Positions 25,201 through 39,600 of a DNA stretch of 64,000 nucleotides are shown piece after piece. A model generated the notes under the pieces. It did not search any database. It had not been told where the DNA came from and worked only from the letters and a program-made list of their open reading frames with translations. The stretch spans positions 1,096,501 through 1,160,500 of the forward strand of contig JAWNZC010000025.1 in NCBI GenBank assembly GCA_035771165.1, in the 5' to 3' direction. How positions within the stretch are numbered: the stretch's first letter is position 1; each line of letters starts with the position of its first letter. Origin of the DNA: Paragorgia papillata. Lineage: Eukaryota > Cnidaria > Anthozoa > Scleralcyonacea > Coralliidae. A program made the position numbers and the translations under genes.

Positions 25201-28200
25201 GTCACTGTACTGCCAAGGTACGTAAAGTTCTCAACAATGGCGAGAGGAGTGCCAGCGACCGTTATTGGAGTTGTAAATTAAACAAACTGAAGCATTTCAA
25301 GAACGAAGCAAAGAAACGAAAAACTGCAAAAGATGTTACTTTGTCATTTTAAGGTGGCTCCCTATAGTTTCAATAAATACGCGCTATTTCATACGCTCAT
25401 TGTCTAATGTTATTCACAAGTTTAAAAATTTGTTAGATAAATACTAAGTAGACCTTACTATAGCAGAACTATCGCAGATACAAAATACCTACCAAAAAGT
25501 TCAATTATTTGCTGTTACCATGGTAATAATGACGTTGGAACTTTGGTATATTTTCAAATATTGCATAATTGAAGCGGCATGTCTTCAGTTTGCTTCGGTG
25601 AAATTTTTAAAAAATTGCTGAGATGATAGATAATGTTGTGGAGAATATCCTTGCACAAAATCAGAGAGGGTTGTATGGACAGATTTTTCGCTATAAAAAT
25701 TATCGATTTAAAAAAGTTCTGTCTTATGAAAATTATATATACTTTAGAACTTTTTATAAACTACTTATTTACAAAATTTTAGCAAAATTCACCGAAGAAA
25801 ACGTCTACAAGTCTAACATCTATGTCGACGCGGTCATAGAATTTCGAATCGACAAGATCGCTATTTACGCATGCGTAGCGATACTATTTCTAGTCACCAG
25901 TCCCCTATTGAAATTACCGTAGGGAGCCACCTTAAGTGTTCTTTCAAATAAGACAGACTTAATTATTGCTGCATAGGCACTTTAAACAAATGAACTTTTT
26001 CAGATGAATTTAACTCCGTTACCTATAGGTATACAAGCTCAGTTAATAAAGAAATAACAATTCGCTTCATTATATTAAAGGACATTGGCAACGAAAATTT
26101 TTATTGCCTATTTTAAAAGTGTTGCACCATCTAACAATGGATATGGTATTAATTCCTTACCAAAGTCTTTTGTTCATGAGTTATGTGCATCTTAATTCAC
26201 CGAAAATCTATATATCGTCCGCCATCTTGGACAAAATTTAAAAAAAATTATCTTCGGGTCAAATTGCCGGATGTGACGTCATTAGATGGGTTGAACGAAG
26301 ACAGAAATATATTTTGTAGTGTGTTTATCGAGATTTGTTGCGTTTTGATAATGAAATTGTAGGTTTTTATTATTGTGATGGAAAATATTCACGAGAACCA
26401 AGTAGGAGAAGTGTTACCTTACCAATATGAACCAGAAGCGGAGGCAAAAACAAGTAATTTAAGCGATGAAAGCGATTCCGAACAAGGCAGTGATTTGTCT
26501 TCGTCTGTTGAGGAAGTCGATCACGAGTTTGAAAGAGCAAATGCTTGGCGCCTTCAAAGTCTTAGTTGGTGTAAATGTGGACATTGCGCTTTATCAACAA
26601 AGGCTATTGAATGTTTTTATTGCCATGAGAAAGCGTTAGAGTACGACGAATATGAAGTACTTCTTGACCAAACAGAGGCACAAGGCGAAAAATGTTTGAC
26701 AACACATCCGGACTTTAAAGACAACATGCTATCAGAAGGCGTACTGAAGATAGATGTTTGTCGTTATCTTGAGGAAAACTGACCTCTTGATGATGGGGAT
26801 CTGGAAAGAATACACAAAAATAAGTATACGCATTGAAGAGTCGAAGAACTTTCGCTGATTCCATTCCTGTTGCGAGAATGCCAGATGCTAACAGCAGATG
26901 AAATGCTGGCATTTTGAACACAGACGGACCAGTTGTCCACTCAAAGTAATGTTCGTTTTGAGTCGTACACGAGCTGCAAATTTTGCACGATGAGCCAATT
27001 TGGTTTTCCATCGTCACAATACATTTTGATCCACACTGGCCGCATTTACCAAACACATCCAGTATTGCTTCTTCGAATACAATGAATTTGATCTGGTCTT
27101 GTGGGGATTTCCCCTCCACTATAATTGTACGCCTGTCTGAATCCTCGTCCTCCTCGCTGCCTTCGTCGCTTTCAGTGGATGACGTCTCGACTGGAACAAA
27201 CTCACTGTGCGGTGTCAACTGATTCCTCGCTTGTGCTGCTCTCCACGTCAACTTCTGTTGTTGTTGTTTGTGTAGGATCTGTTTCGACATTACGGGATTT
27301 TCCCTGAGTGTTGTCCATGGCTATGTCTGTAACCTCGTCCGTAACTTTACCGACCGCTTGCGCTTCCGAAATAGACGGATATTCCACAGCCACAGGCACC
27401 GCGGGTTTCATTTGAAAGAACGTGGAAGTTGCTGTCATAACTATCTGCGTTTTAACTGATCTTGTTGCTCGTTTCTTATATGTTTGTGTCGATCTTTCTC
27501 GAGAAATGGGAAGAAACAATTCGGTCTCGAATATCGCTGACGTACTCGGCTCTTCGCTTGGTTCAATTGGCTGATCTGGCATTTCGTCTGACACAGTTTC
27601 GGCTTCTTCTGTTGAACATTCTTCTTCCTTTGGTAGTTCTCCGGGATTTAGAAGTTCAGATAGTCCCTATAATTGTAAGTAAATATTTATAATAAATATT
27701 TGGGGGGCAATGGCAATCTGGCAATGACGGTAATTTGTCGATCGAGAATTCGAATTACCTTTTCTCGTTGTCTTCTTTCCGTAAAAGTCCTTGCTTTACT
27801 TGCGCTTGTATCAAGTAATGGTTTGTTCAAGGTTGGCAAGGCATCACTTTTCAATCGTACTCGAAACGTTTCGTCGCACTCTATACGTTCCAGGAACTGT
27901 GGCGAATGTCCAAGGTTCGTACGCGTCTTCAGCAAAATGAAGCGAGCAAATTCTACTGTTAGACAATGGCTTAAATGCTTTGCGTTTGCAGAATTCAACC
28001 CATGCCTTTCTTCTAATTTGTTGGGATACCGATTTTCCGTTTGGAAACGCAAAGAAATGTATCCCACTAGGATTTTTTTTTGCGTCACTATTACAACCGT
28101 ATACCGGGCAGTACGACATGATTTCACCTTCGCTTCGGCTTGCAATAATGAAGCAGCAAAATTTGTTTATGGGCCTTATAGCTATTCCGCAAACAATGCT

Positions 28201-31200
28201 GTATTAGAACCTGTCAGCACCGACGCGGCAACAGTTATAATTTTGATTTCTTGGTCAGGCCTCACCGAAAAAACCCCAACATTAAGGGCTGTTTACATGA
28301 GCTAAGTATGCCGCCATAATATATTTCTAATGCGCTAATGTCCTATTGTTGTTGCCCTAGCCGACATCATTTATGGCTAAAGACTTTCAAACTTGGTGGC
28401 CAGGGTCAGTGAAAGCCCACACAAGTCAAAACAAGATTTTCAATACTATCTTCAAGACAGGTGGTTCGCCCTTCCGTAATACAATTTCAGCACAAAGTCT
28501 AAATTGCATATTGTCGGTAGTTGTGTTCGATGTTTTTTTATAGAAATACTTCGAAGTATTAAAATCTTATATGGGGTGAAAATCTAAGCGCATTTAACAG
28601 TTCAAATATACGCGTTTATTGCAAATATTGTCGAAAACATATCCGCAGAACAGTGATACTTAGCTAGTGCACAATTATTTAATTGCATTTGCTCTGTATC
28701 TATCATTTTTTTAACAAAATGTTCTTACAACGTGTAAATACAATATAATTTGTATTGTCAGATTTGGCCTAACCCATCTAATGACGTCAGCAAATGTATG
28801 CATGCATAAATTAGCATACGCGTTTTTTTTCAAAATGGCGGACGACTGTTCAACATTTTCACAAATTTTCTCTACAACTAAATGCGATAGACACACGGAA
28901 ACATGAAATTAGGTATTCCGTAGGTAAGTTTAATAGATATAAGGAATAAAAATTTTCGTTGCCAATGTCCTTTAAACATACGTTGCCCTTCACCGTGTAC
29001 AAGTTAAGAAAAAACGTATGTTTTACTTGCGTATTCTCATCCTGGAAGCCTTCAAGAAAAGATTCAAGAAGTTCTGAAGCATTGTCGATCCTCTCTGCAT
29101 ATTCTCCAATGATCCAGATCATAGAGGCCCTGAAAATCGATTACAAAATAAAGAACATAAAAAACAACATCATTAGTAAAGCCTATATAACAAAAAACAA
29201 ACTCGGATTTTCACTTCCTTTCCGAAAATGTTTTCCCGCGCTTTTTCCCGCGCTCCCTCGAGAAATGGAGCAAGCATCATCACAAAAGAGGATGTACGCG
29301 ACATTGACAATCAATCAGAAACTACAGTATGTTGTATTAAATCCATGTTACACAATTTATTTTATGAAACTAAAATGTAAATCTACGGTGAAATGCCAAG
29401 CACAAGATGGGCTGGACACTTGTCTGGTAGACAGTTTTTATCTAAGGAAACATTGTTAACACATTTGGCACAATTTACCAAACATGTTTCTTTCAGTTCC
29501 CAGTGATATTGTCCATACATTAAAATGACACTAAGCTGACCACATATATAACAGAGTGAAAAGGTGGTAAACTTCACTTTGCTCTATCTATAAAAACACT
29601 GCCTACGCAGCACACTGCTTTTTGACCACATATAGTATACTAGTTAGAACAAAAATGACATACTGACGTTTTCAGCAATTCACAGTTCACAACCTTCATA
29701 GTCTTAAGCCCTAATCAAACGAGAACGCAAGTCATCGCAAGTTTTAGCTTACGATGACTTGCGATGCCACCAGTCAAACGTCGGCACAAGTCGTCGCAAG
29801 TTCTGTGAAGAGTCTGTATTAGCAGGTTACAAGTTCTGCAACTTCCGCTAGTTCCCACGCCTTTTCGCTAGTTCTCATGAATCTAGTTTCTATGGCGACG
29901 GAGCACGAAAGACTTGCATCGACTTATGTTTTGTGTTCAAACGTTTCGCAAGCTCTCGCAAGTTGAAAAAAACGTGCGATGAGATTTGAACAAGATCAAA
30001 TTAGTCGCAAGCTAACGCAAGTCACCGCAAGTCATCGCAAGCGGGTGGTCAAACGAGACACAAGCAAGCACAAGCTAAAACTTGCGATGACTTGCGTTCT
30101 CGTTTGATCAGGGCTTTAAGCCATAATCAAACGAGAACGCAAGTCATCGCAAAAGCCCTGATCAAACGAGAACGCAAGTCATCGCAAGTTTTAGCTTGTG
30201 CTTGCTTGTGTCTCGTTTGACCGCCAGCTTGCGATGACTTGCGTTGACTTGCGTTAGCTGGCGACTAATTTGAGCTTGTTCAAATTTCATCGCAAGTTTT
30301 CTTCAACTTGCGAGAGCTTGCGAAACGTTTGAACACAAAACACAAGTCGATGCAAGTCTTTCGTGCCCCGTCGCCATAGAAACTACCATGAGAACTAGCG
30401 AAAAGGCGTGGGAACTAGCGGAAGTGCCGAACTTGCGACGACTTGTGCCGACGTTTGACTGGTGGCCATCGCAAGTCATCGTAAGCTAACTTGCAATGAC
30501 TTGCGTTCTCGTTTGATTAGGGCTTTACACGTAGTTTGTTTTTATAAACATGCAGCCCATTCATTATTTTACTGTCTACCGCTTCTAGTTGGAGAGGCAG
30601 GTAGCAATGGGTTAAGGTGGCTCCATGCATTTTCTTGATAAATACAAGTTTGAGAGTCCAAAACACGTGCATAAACAATTCGAAAAAAGAATAAAACTAA
30701 ATGTTATGCATAGTTAAACATTCTGACAATCCAAAACTGTTACCAAATAAATAGCAACAGTTGTTGCTATGGCAACAATGACGTTTCAAAATGGCTGCCA
30801 ATTACCTTTCAAACTAATTTAATTCGAAAAAAACTTTTGAAGTATGAGTAATCAGTAGGCCGATTTAAAAAGAATTCTGTAGAAGGAATAATTTTCGTTC
30901 CGAAAAAATCATGTTTGTTAATTTTTAAAAAATTTGGCTCTACAGAATTTTTTAAAAATCGGCCTATTTATTACTCATACTTCAAGAAAAGTTTTAATGA
31001 AAAAAAAAATTGTGGGTCACCAAAGTTTTTTTCGAATTAAATTAATTTGAAGGGTAATTGGCAGCCATTTTGAAACGTCATTGTTGCCAAAGCAACAACT
31101 GTTGCTATTTATTTGGTAACAGTTTTCGATTGTCAGAATGTTTAACTATGCATAACATTTAGTTTTATTCTTTTTCGAAATTGTTTATGCACGTGTTTTG

Positions 31201-34200
31201 GACTCAAACTTGTATTTTCCATTTTTCTAGAAACTGTATGGAGCCACCTTAAGAACTAAATATACAAAGTTTTTCACCTTGCTTCTGACTCATCAAGCGA
31301 ATCCAAGTTTTCACACAGAGTGGAAATAATGCTTTCATACTTGTTGGGATATTTACGGAAGATATCCTAAACAAACACATTATCACGACATGAAAACAGA
31401 CACTAATTTATATAGCATTGACACAAAGGAAAATTATACTGTAACTGTATTGTTTCTAATACACGGCATACGTAATAGTGACACACAGGGACATACCTTG
31501 ATTACAACAATGGCCTCTTGCACAACATAGTTGACTTTAGTTTGAATAAGGTCCAGTAGTGTACTCACGCATTTTTCAGCTGATTGCTATAGAAATAAAA
31601 ATATCCTATACAGTAAACTCTCTCAAAGCGGACACCCTTCTCAGGCGGACACCACTTCTCTAAAAGGGCCTGTTTATACGGAGCCGAGTTACCCGGCTAG
31701 GCGAGTTGAAAAAAGATGAGTGTTTATATGAGACGAGTTACTCGGCAAAGCCGCCCACGCATTATAATGGGTTTCACATTCCATGAGTAGTTTCCGATTG
31801 TCTTCATAAGTGGCGCGTGCGCTGTTGTGACGAATTCAACTCGGCTAGATATGGGAATATTTTCATCCCGGCATGCCGAGATCTCGGCTGTTTTGCCGGG
31901 ATCTCGGCTGGCCGACTTACCCGCCTGTCTCATATAAACACTCTGCCGGGATAGCATTGAATTTCTATACGTACATGGCGGGTAACTTGGTTTGCCGAGT
32001 AACTCGGCTCCATATAAACAGGTCCTAAGGCGGACAGCTACAGTAATCTTGGCCGCTCATACATTATTTACTATACTAAAACTCTTTCTAAGGCGGACCT
32101 CTCTAAGGCGGACAGAGAGAGTTCACTGTAATTTAATTTAAAGTGAGATAGGAATATGTCATGTAGCTCATTTTAAACTATATTATAGTTCTGCTATTGA
32201 CCATGCAGGTATTTATAGTTCTTATAGAGCAACACAAATTACAAGTACACATTTTTAAATTTCTGATTAACAAATTGTCTTGCGATGGTAATCCAAAGTA
32301 AACAAAACAACTCTTGCGCCAAACAACATCACTAATTTCGACAAAAGACAATCTTGCCGTTCGCCATCTTGTTGTAAGACCTTGCCTAATTATTAACTGA
32401 CGTCACAAGCTGGGTAAATATGATGAAACATTTATTTATTTATTTTATTTTAATAACTTTGCCATACACATTACAAACATAAATACAGACATTAAGACAA
32501 TAGGCTGGGTAACCGCAACAGCTAGTGCCAATTACTGCGGCCCCAAAACAAGTACGATTTAACTGTTACTTTAAAAATACATAACGATATACAACATACA
32601 TTAAATTTACTACGATATCTACTAAACGCAACACGATGGTGGGTTCATAAGGCTTCGAGCTGTGTTGCATTTTAAACATATGCTTTTCCATGTTCGTGGG
32701 TCGCCTACGTCATATGTGTTGTCACATATTCTTCTGGCAGCTGAAATTTGGTGGTATGTTTTTTGAAGTGTTGTGGTTTAATTAAGAAGAATGAAAATCA
32801 TCTACAAAAAATGAGTTTCACACTTATATATGTGAAAGTATGGCTAACTAAAGTTTTCGCTTTACCCAGCTTGTGACGTCACATGCATATAAAAAATGTA
32901 TCCAAGATGGCGGATACTGATTCAGATTAGCAACTTTAAAAGTGCAATTAAGTTGTTTTATTGGAATACTTTGGGTCTAAATAACACACTAGATTGTACC
33001 TTCATGTCATGTCATTGCTTTGCTTTTGAATTTTTTTGTTTTTGTTGCTCGTACCCTTTAAGGCCTGGCCAAACGCTTTCAACATTTCATGCAACATCGT
33101 TCAACATTGTTGAACGCATGTTGAACGAAAATTTGAACATGTTAAAATTTCGTTCAACATCATTCAACACCATTCAACAACGTTCAACATCATTCAACAG
33201 GGTGGCCAAACGCTTTCAACATGTTGAATCACGGTTGAATTGAACAATGTTGAACGATGTTGAATGAAATGTTGAAAGCGTTTGGCCAGGCCTTTAAATT
33301 GCGACGTGTAAATAATGAAGACTGAACATTTTCTTATGCTGGTATACTGTACCACATGTACACTAGCTTTACAGTACTGTACCTCAACTTTGATTGCACA
33401 ACGTCCAATAGCTCTTACAGATTTTCTCACAAAATCAACATCAACTTCAGTAGCATACCTAAAACATGGCATGTGTAGCAGTGAGCAGTTTACAGTATAA
33501 AATACTTTCATCCTCGTTCCCAGGGCCTCCTCGTTACACTGGAAAATCGGAGGCCCTGGTCAGCTGAAAACTGGATGTCCTAGATTCTAGGACATTGAGT
33601 CATTGAATGTATCACATCGCCCTGGGTGCGAGCATGGACATAATATAACGAAACAAACGAGATACACTCAGATATTTGAAGAAAAGTTGCTTTATTATGA
33701 CGTCCGAAAGATTTGCTGTTTACTGTTCTTCCCGCTGGACAAAATAGCACAATTTCGCTTACTTCAAATTTGCAATGCACATCCATCTAATCTAATACCA
33801 ATACATATATTTCACACGCAGTAAAGTGATTCACCAGCAGCCCACTACATATTGGTACTATTGTAGCCCATACTTACTCTTTTAATTCTGCTAAAACCTG
33901 AGCAATATTTTGCTGGTTTGCCAATCGAATCATGATGTCCAATTTTTCCAGTTTCACATAAATCGGGTCATTGTATTTTACAAAGAACACCTTCATTTCA
34001 TTTCTCAAAATATCTGGTCTATAATGCAGTAAATAAAATCTTTAATAAAAAATTAACAAAATTAACGTGTTATCATCGTGGCAATAAATGTGTTTGTAAA
34101 ATATTGTTGCAAATCATTTCCTAGTTCAAACTGATCAAGTCAACAATTTTTTTAAGAACTCTTCTATTGCCATGAGAAAACATTTTCCATAACCAATGTA

Positions 34201-36608
34201 CAATAAATGTATTGTATGTTTTACAAACCTCTTCTGAACAATCAAATTAATATTTCTCAAAGCAACATACTGCACTTCAGGCTCACTGGACAACAATGTA
34301 ACTACAATAAAGCAAAACAAATGCATCATCATTCAGTGTCTTATCAAGGACTCTCGAGAGCCAGGAAAATAGCTTTGACATTTCAAGACACGACAGTATG
34401 TGTTACAGTAAGCACTTGTATATATAGACCACTTTCATAATAGCGACTAATTTGAATATTCTTTTATGTGCATCTTAATAAGCCGTTCTGGCCTCGTTTC
34501 AATCTCGTTCCCAGAGCCCACGTTCCCCTTACCCAGTGGGCGGGAAACGAGAGGCTCTGGGATAATCCGTTCACGCCATCACAGGATTCTTGTTATCCGG
34601 AAGAAGAGTTATATAGAGTTCACTGTGTTCATCAGCCAATGAAATATCGATGTGAAACGGATTATCCCAGAGTCTCTCGTTTCCCGGGTGGGGAACGTGG
34701 GCTCTAGGAACGAGATTGGCCTCGTTTGTGTGTCTGCAATTCAAAATAATCTTTGCTTCATAACGAGGCCAGAAAGGTTCATTAAGATGCACATAAAAGA
34801 ATATTTAAACTGGTGGCCATGAAAGTGGTCTATACAATATACATGTAGCATATGTATATGTATATGCAGCCAAAGACCTTGTTGTTACACATTCCTGCAA
34901 GCACCAAACAATCTATCGCACTTACAGTGTACAGTACAAGTTGTGAATGGAAATTATTTTTTTACAACTTCTATGTATCAAATGACCTGATGATGAAACA
35001 TTGCACAAGAAAACTTGCTAATCTACGGTACACATGTACATTTCATAGAAATAGATACAGCCATGCAGGTTTTTATTTTGTAATTACTGCGATTTTCAGT
35101 TGAGGAGACCGGAAGTTTTATTGAAAAATTTGATCATTTCACACTTTGACACGTTCCCATCTGCGCATGTTGACCAATAGAAATTAAGGCGTAGCCCAAA
35201 CTTTTAAATTTGCCCTTGATGACATCTCAAACTGCCCCTGGTGACGTATGCGTTTCAATATATATTCAAACTTTTCAATAAAACATTCTAAGTCTAAGCT
35301 CAACTGAAAACCGCAGTAAGCTGAAAGGCAGAATAAAGATCCTGGTACAAGGTTGATTTAATTATTAAAGGTGTCATTGAATTTCACTGTATCAATGAGG
35401 TATAGTACAACACACAGTACTGTATTTTGGGTGTCAACTGTCAATTAAGAAATGGTTCATGGTTTGGCGTGCTCCATCGAGTTATGGATGCACGTGGGAA
35501 GTTTGGAGAGCACGAAAAAAAACGTAAGAGTTGGTTCTAGATTTTTGAGTGCTCTCCAACTTCCCAAGTGCATCCATAACTCAATGGAGCACGCCAAACC
35601 ATGAACCATTTCTTTTATAACAGAGAATCAGACACAAAACAACGGAAAACAATATTTAGTTCGCTGATTAAAAATGAGTTTCTCGCTACATTTGAAATTA
35701 CCGCGCTCCATCGAGTTATGGAGCACGCACGGTAGCCAATGAGAATCGCCGTTGTATTACATCTATGTTATAAAACAATTTATTCTGTATTCATGGGGTT
35801 CCTCCAGTACAATTTTATCAGACTAAAACTACAAATCAAAGAGAACGTTTTTTCATCAAACATAGACGTATGTACGTAATGCGTACCTATTTTTATAAAA
35901 AGCAAACTTATTTATAAAAAGCAAAATGCTTACCAAGAGGTGGAGCCAATTTTTTTATTAGACTTTGGGTAAATGGTGAACCTTCTAAGATTTCCATGTA
36001 CTTCATCAAAACCTAATAATTATACAGCAAATTATAAACCTTTTTTTTTTCGTATGTTTTTTGCTGTCGTAAGTTAAACTCAGAGAAAATCTCTGAGCTC
36101 CAGACGGGACTCGAAGCCACAACCTTCCGAATGCCAGCCGGACGCTCTCACCATTGAGCCACTGGAACTCAGATGGTAAACCGAGGTTGTTTTCGATTTA
36201 AGAAATACCTAATGGGTTTCCAAACGTTAGATTCCTACGTTCTCTGTTTCGGCAGTATATTTAACCTTAATTTATTATTGGGTCGGTTTTCTTTGTTCTT
36301 CCGAGGGCTTTATATCGCATAAAGCCCTTGAATAATAATTAGATACGAAATGAAGAAAAAAACAAGGAAAATCTTTGTCCAAGGTGGAAAAAAAAGACAA
36401 AATTTTGTTGGAAAACCTCCTCAATAATAAATTAAGTCAGATAAATCCCTCGAACGTCGGGATGTATGCGATATAAAGCGCTCGGACGCTGGGCGTCCTC
36501 GGGTCTTTATATAGCATACATCCCTCGTTCTCGGGATTGATCTATTACTTACTATATTTCGATTGTTGTAACTATGTAACGTAACGTTTATTTTTGTTGC
36601 TTGTTTTG

Positions 36609-36650
<42 letters not shown>

Positions 36651-39600
36651 CATTATTGGCTAAATTTTAAATAGATTATTTTCACTTCAGCTTGTCTCGT
36701 TTGGCTAACTATCCATTGTTTTTTTCTTATTTTATAGAACAAATAAAACATATCGCTCCTGTCCATATGTACTCTTATAAAGGTACATTTTACGTCATTT
36801 GAACACGAAAGAAGTGTAAAGGTGTCGGCTATCGCTTCGTGCTTCTACTCAACTTCTTTCGTGTTCAAATGACGTCAAAGTGCCTTTATAAGAGTTAAAA
36901 AAAATTTAAAGAGGAAAAATTCCTACCTTGACTGCAGAAAGGACTACAGCAGCATTGGCATGAGAAAGCCTTGGTGTTACTCGTTCACAAACACTAGAAA
37001 ATAGAAATCATCCACAAGAAAACTTCAATGTTTGACCCAGCAGACCATTAAATTACATAATCGACGTAGACCTAGGCCTTATATACAACAATTTAAAGTG
37101 CCCCTAACCTCGACATTTTTTATTATCTTATTTGGAAGAACTTTTAAAATGATAAAGTGACTTCTTTGGAAGATTTTTACTTTTTCGCTTTGTTTTTGAG
37201 ATATTTCACTTTGTTTGATATGGAAATGTGCGGAATCTACATGTACGTCACACATGCATTATGACTTATCAGAGAATGTTATATATCTTTGCGTTCATCA
37301 AATAAAAACACAAAAGTATGAATAACATGTGTGCGTGTTTCTCCGACAACACCAAACTTCTCGATTTTAAAAGATTTCGTTCGAGAATGAAAGAGATACA
37401 CCAACTTCTTCGATTAGTCATTATGCATGTGTGACGTAGATTCCGGAAATTTGCATATCAAACAAAGTGAAATATCTCAAACACAAAGCGAAAATCCACT
37501 AAAGAACTTACTTTATAATTTTAAAAGTTCTTCCAAATAAGACAATAAAAAATGTCGAGGTTAGGGGCACTTTAAGACCAGAAACAACATACTGTACATG
37601 TATGTACCTTTGGGCTTCTTTATCATCTCGAGGATTATATGTTGCTAAGCAATCAAGAATAAAAATCTGACCCCATCTAGAAAGAGTTTATAAAGAGTAC
37701 ACAAACTTAGGGAAGCAATTATGCAAATAAAAATCATATAGTCCTTGGCAGACATTGTTTTCTGGAACCAAATTAAATTTTGTTTCTGTTCTTTGTAGTA
37801 TACACTTGCTACAGAGGTTATTAATAGTACGTGGAACCATTTTGAAAAGAAGGGAGTGTTTTAAAAATATAATAATCTAATGTACGTACTCTGTACACTC
37901 ATTCAATGCTGTACACAGTTTGTTTACTGTTTGAGAATTAAGTTCTAAAGCTTCAGCAGCAGTTGAAGAGACATCACTGATTTCACTAAGAGCAGCAACG
38001 GCATTAGCTACCACCTAAAAACACACGAGATATCATATTAAAGTACAAACTAGTACCCAGAATCATCTTCAAAACCCAGTTTTCATTACATTCTCATCAA
38101 CAATTACCCTGCTAGTCAGAGCCCCTTTCCGACCTACGCAGGTTTAGGGGGGTGTGGGCTCTGCCAAGGCTCAACTTCACCTTCTTGGCTGGCGGTTCTG
38201 GAGTTGGAGGAGCATCATTCACTTCTTCATGGGATACAGTAGGAGAAAAACAGCTTGTGCCAGCAGTTCTTCTTTCACCACGTGAAATTCTGACGGCTTA
38301 AGCTTATCCTCTTCGTCGTCCAACTCGCCCGTTGTGAGGAAATCAGTTTTATAAGTCAAACTGAAAAACTTTGAATCGGTTTTTCGGTTTTCCACCGTGA
38401 AAGAAACCGGAAAATCGATCTCAAGACAAAACAGATCTTTTTCCGGTTAACCGCCTCAACCTACCACATAGATTAAAACACCTTTATGCCTTTGATAACA
38501 AGTAACTTTAGTTACAGTAACAGGTAATGTAATTACCATTGGGTTTGAATCAGACAGTAGCTCTTTCAACTGATCAAGAAATCCTTGGTCTTCCACTAAC
38601 TGAGAGTTGATATCATGCAGTTTGGCAACACAGACAGCAGCAGTCTTCCTCACATAAGGATCTTCATCTTTCAAACACTTCCTCAATGGTTCACAGAGAT
38701 ATTCAGTGATTTTATCTACCCTGATACAGCCCATTGTCCTGACAGCCAAAGCACGGATCAGAGGGTTAGGGTCATCACAATCCTGTAAATCAGTGGTTAA
38801 AAAATAAGTGAGGCACCACCACCAAAATTATTTTTATTTTTTGTAGAAAATGTTTGTCATTCTATTTCATTTTAAGTCAATCCTCACACACAGTGACACA
38901 CTGCACGCACACACCTTAACAAAAGTGTTAACAGCCATAATAGCCATGTCTGGTTGAGATTTTGCATAATTCATCAGGTACAAGTAGACAAGTTTTTTCA
39001 GCTCCAGATTATCAGTTTGCATACAGTTAACCACATCAGGAAACAAAGAACTATAAAACAAAATAAGTAATGCATACCGTATATACAGTGGAGCCTCGCT
39101 ATAGCGTGCATCGTTATAACGCACGACTCTGTATAACACGGTTGATCCTTGGACCCCAAAATTTTACTTTTCCTGGTTTGTCATTTGACGTCTTATACGT
39201 ATGTTTACCAACAATACTAAAGTTCACCACAGACCTCTAAATTCCACAAAATAGAGACAATTGATGTGTACAGTGTAATTTGACGCTGAAACTGAAGTTT
39301 CAATTTTGCTCATTGGAGACAATTTCATCTTGTCGGCTGATGATCACTGATCATCCTGAATAATTGCGATCATTACGAGATAAAATGACAACATGGCAGT
39401 GAGATCATTGTGAGAAATGAAAACCATGCTCAAAAATCTTATTTCAATTCCATTTTGTTGAAGTCTGTCTTGAGTGGACTTCAAACTTCTTCAGTTGTGA
39501 TTTGGATTGTTAGAATCGAACAGAAAGTGCTTCTAGCAGTACTCAATCTCACTCCCAGTACTCAGCCCACAATATTCCACCAAAACTGACTGGGAAGAGT

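Larger units (their letters stand above)
26079..28971. mobile_element. 2.9-kb TTAA-flanked Kolobok-like transposon with P2X7-domain passenger gene
   Basis: Perfect 27-bp terminal inverted repeats begin AGGACATTGGCAACGAAAAT. They are bordered by TTAA at 26075-26078 and 28972-28975. A perfect 19-bp subterminal inverted pair (TGACGTCATTAGATGGGTT, 26274-26292 and 28771-28789) and a CGTCCGCCAT pair confirm that both ends belong to one element. Inside are a P2X7-type zinc-domain gene (+) and a THAP transposase relic (-), convergent. THAP plus TTAA target sites defines the Kolobok superfamily. Both genes are cut near 26837, so this is an internally deleted copy. Its right end is only 55 bp from the adaptin exon-14 donor. 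Confidence 0.8.

Noticed and set aside
25623..25922. A 99-codon gene
   Set aside because: It lies wholly inside a TTAA-flanked palindromic MITE, is AT-driven (Tyr/Lys/Ile-rich), and shows no known domain.
26983..27692. Plus-strand frames of 60-79 codons
   Set aside because: They are shadows of the minus-strand THAP transposase relic, whose sequence has recognisable motifs.
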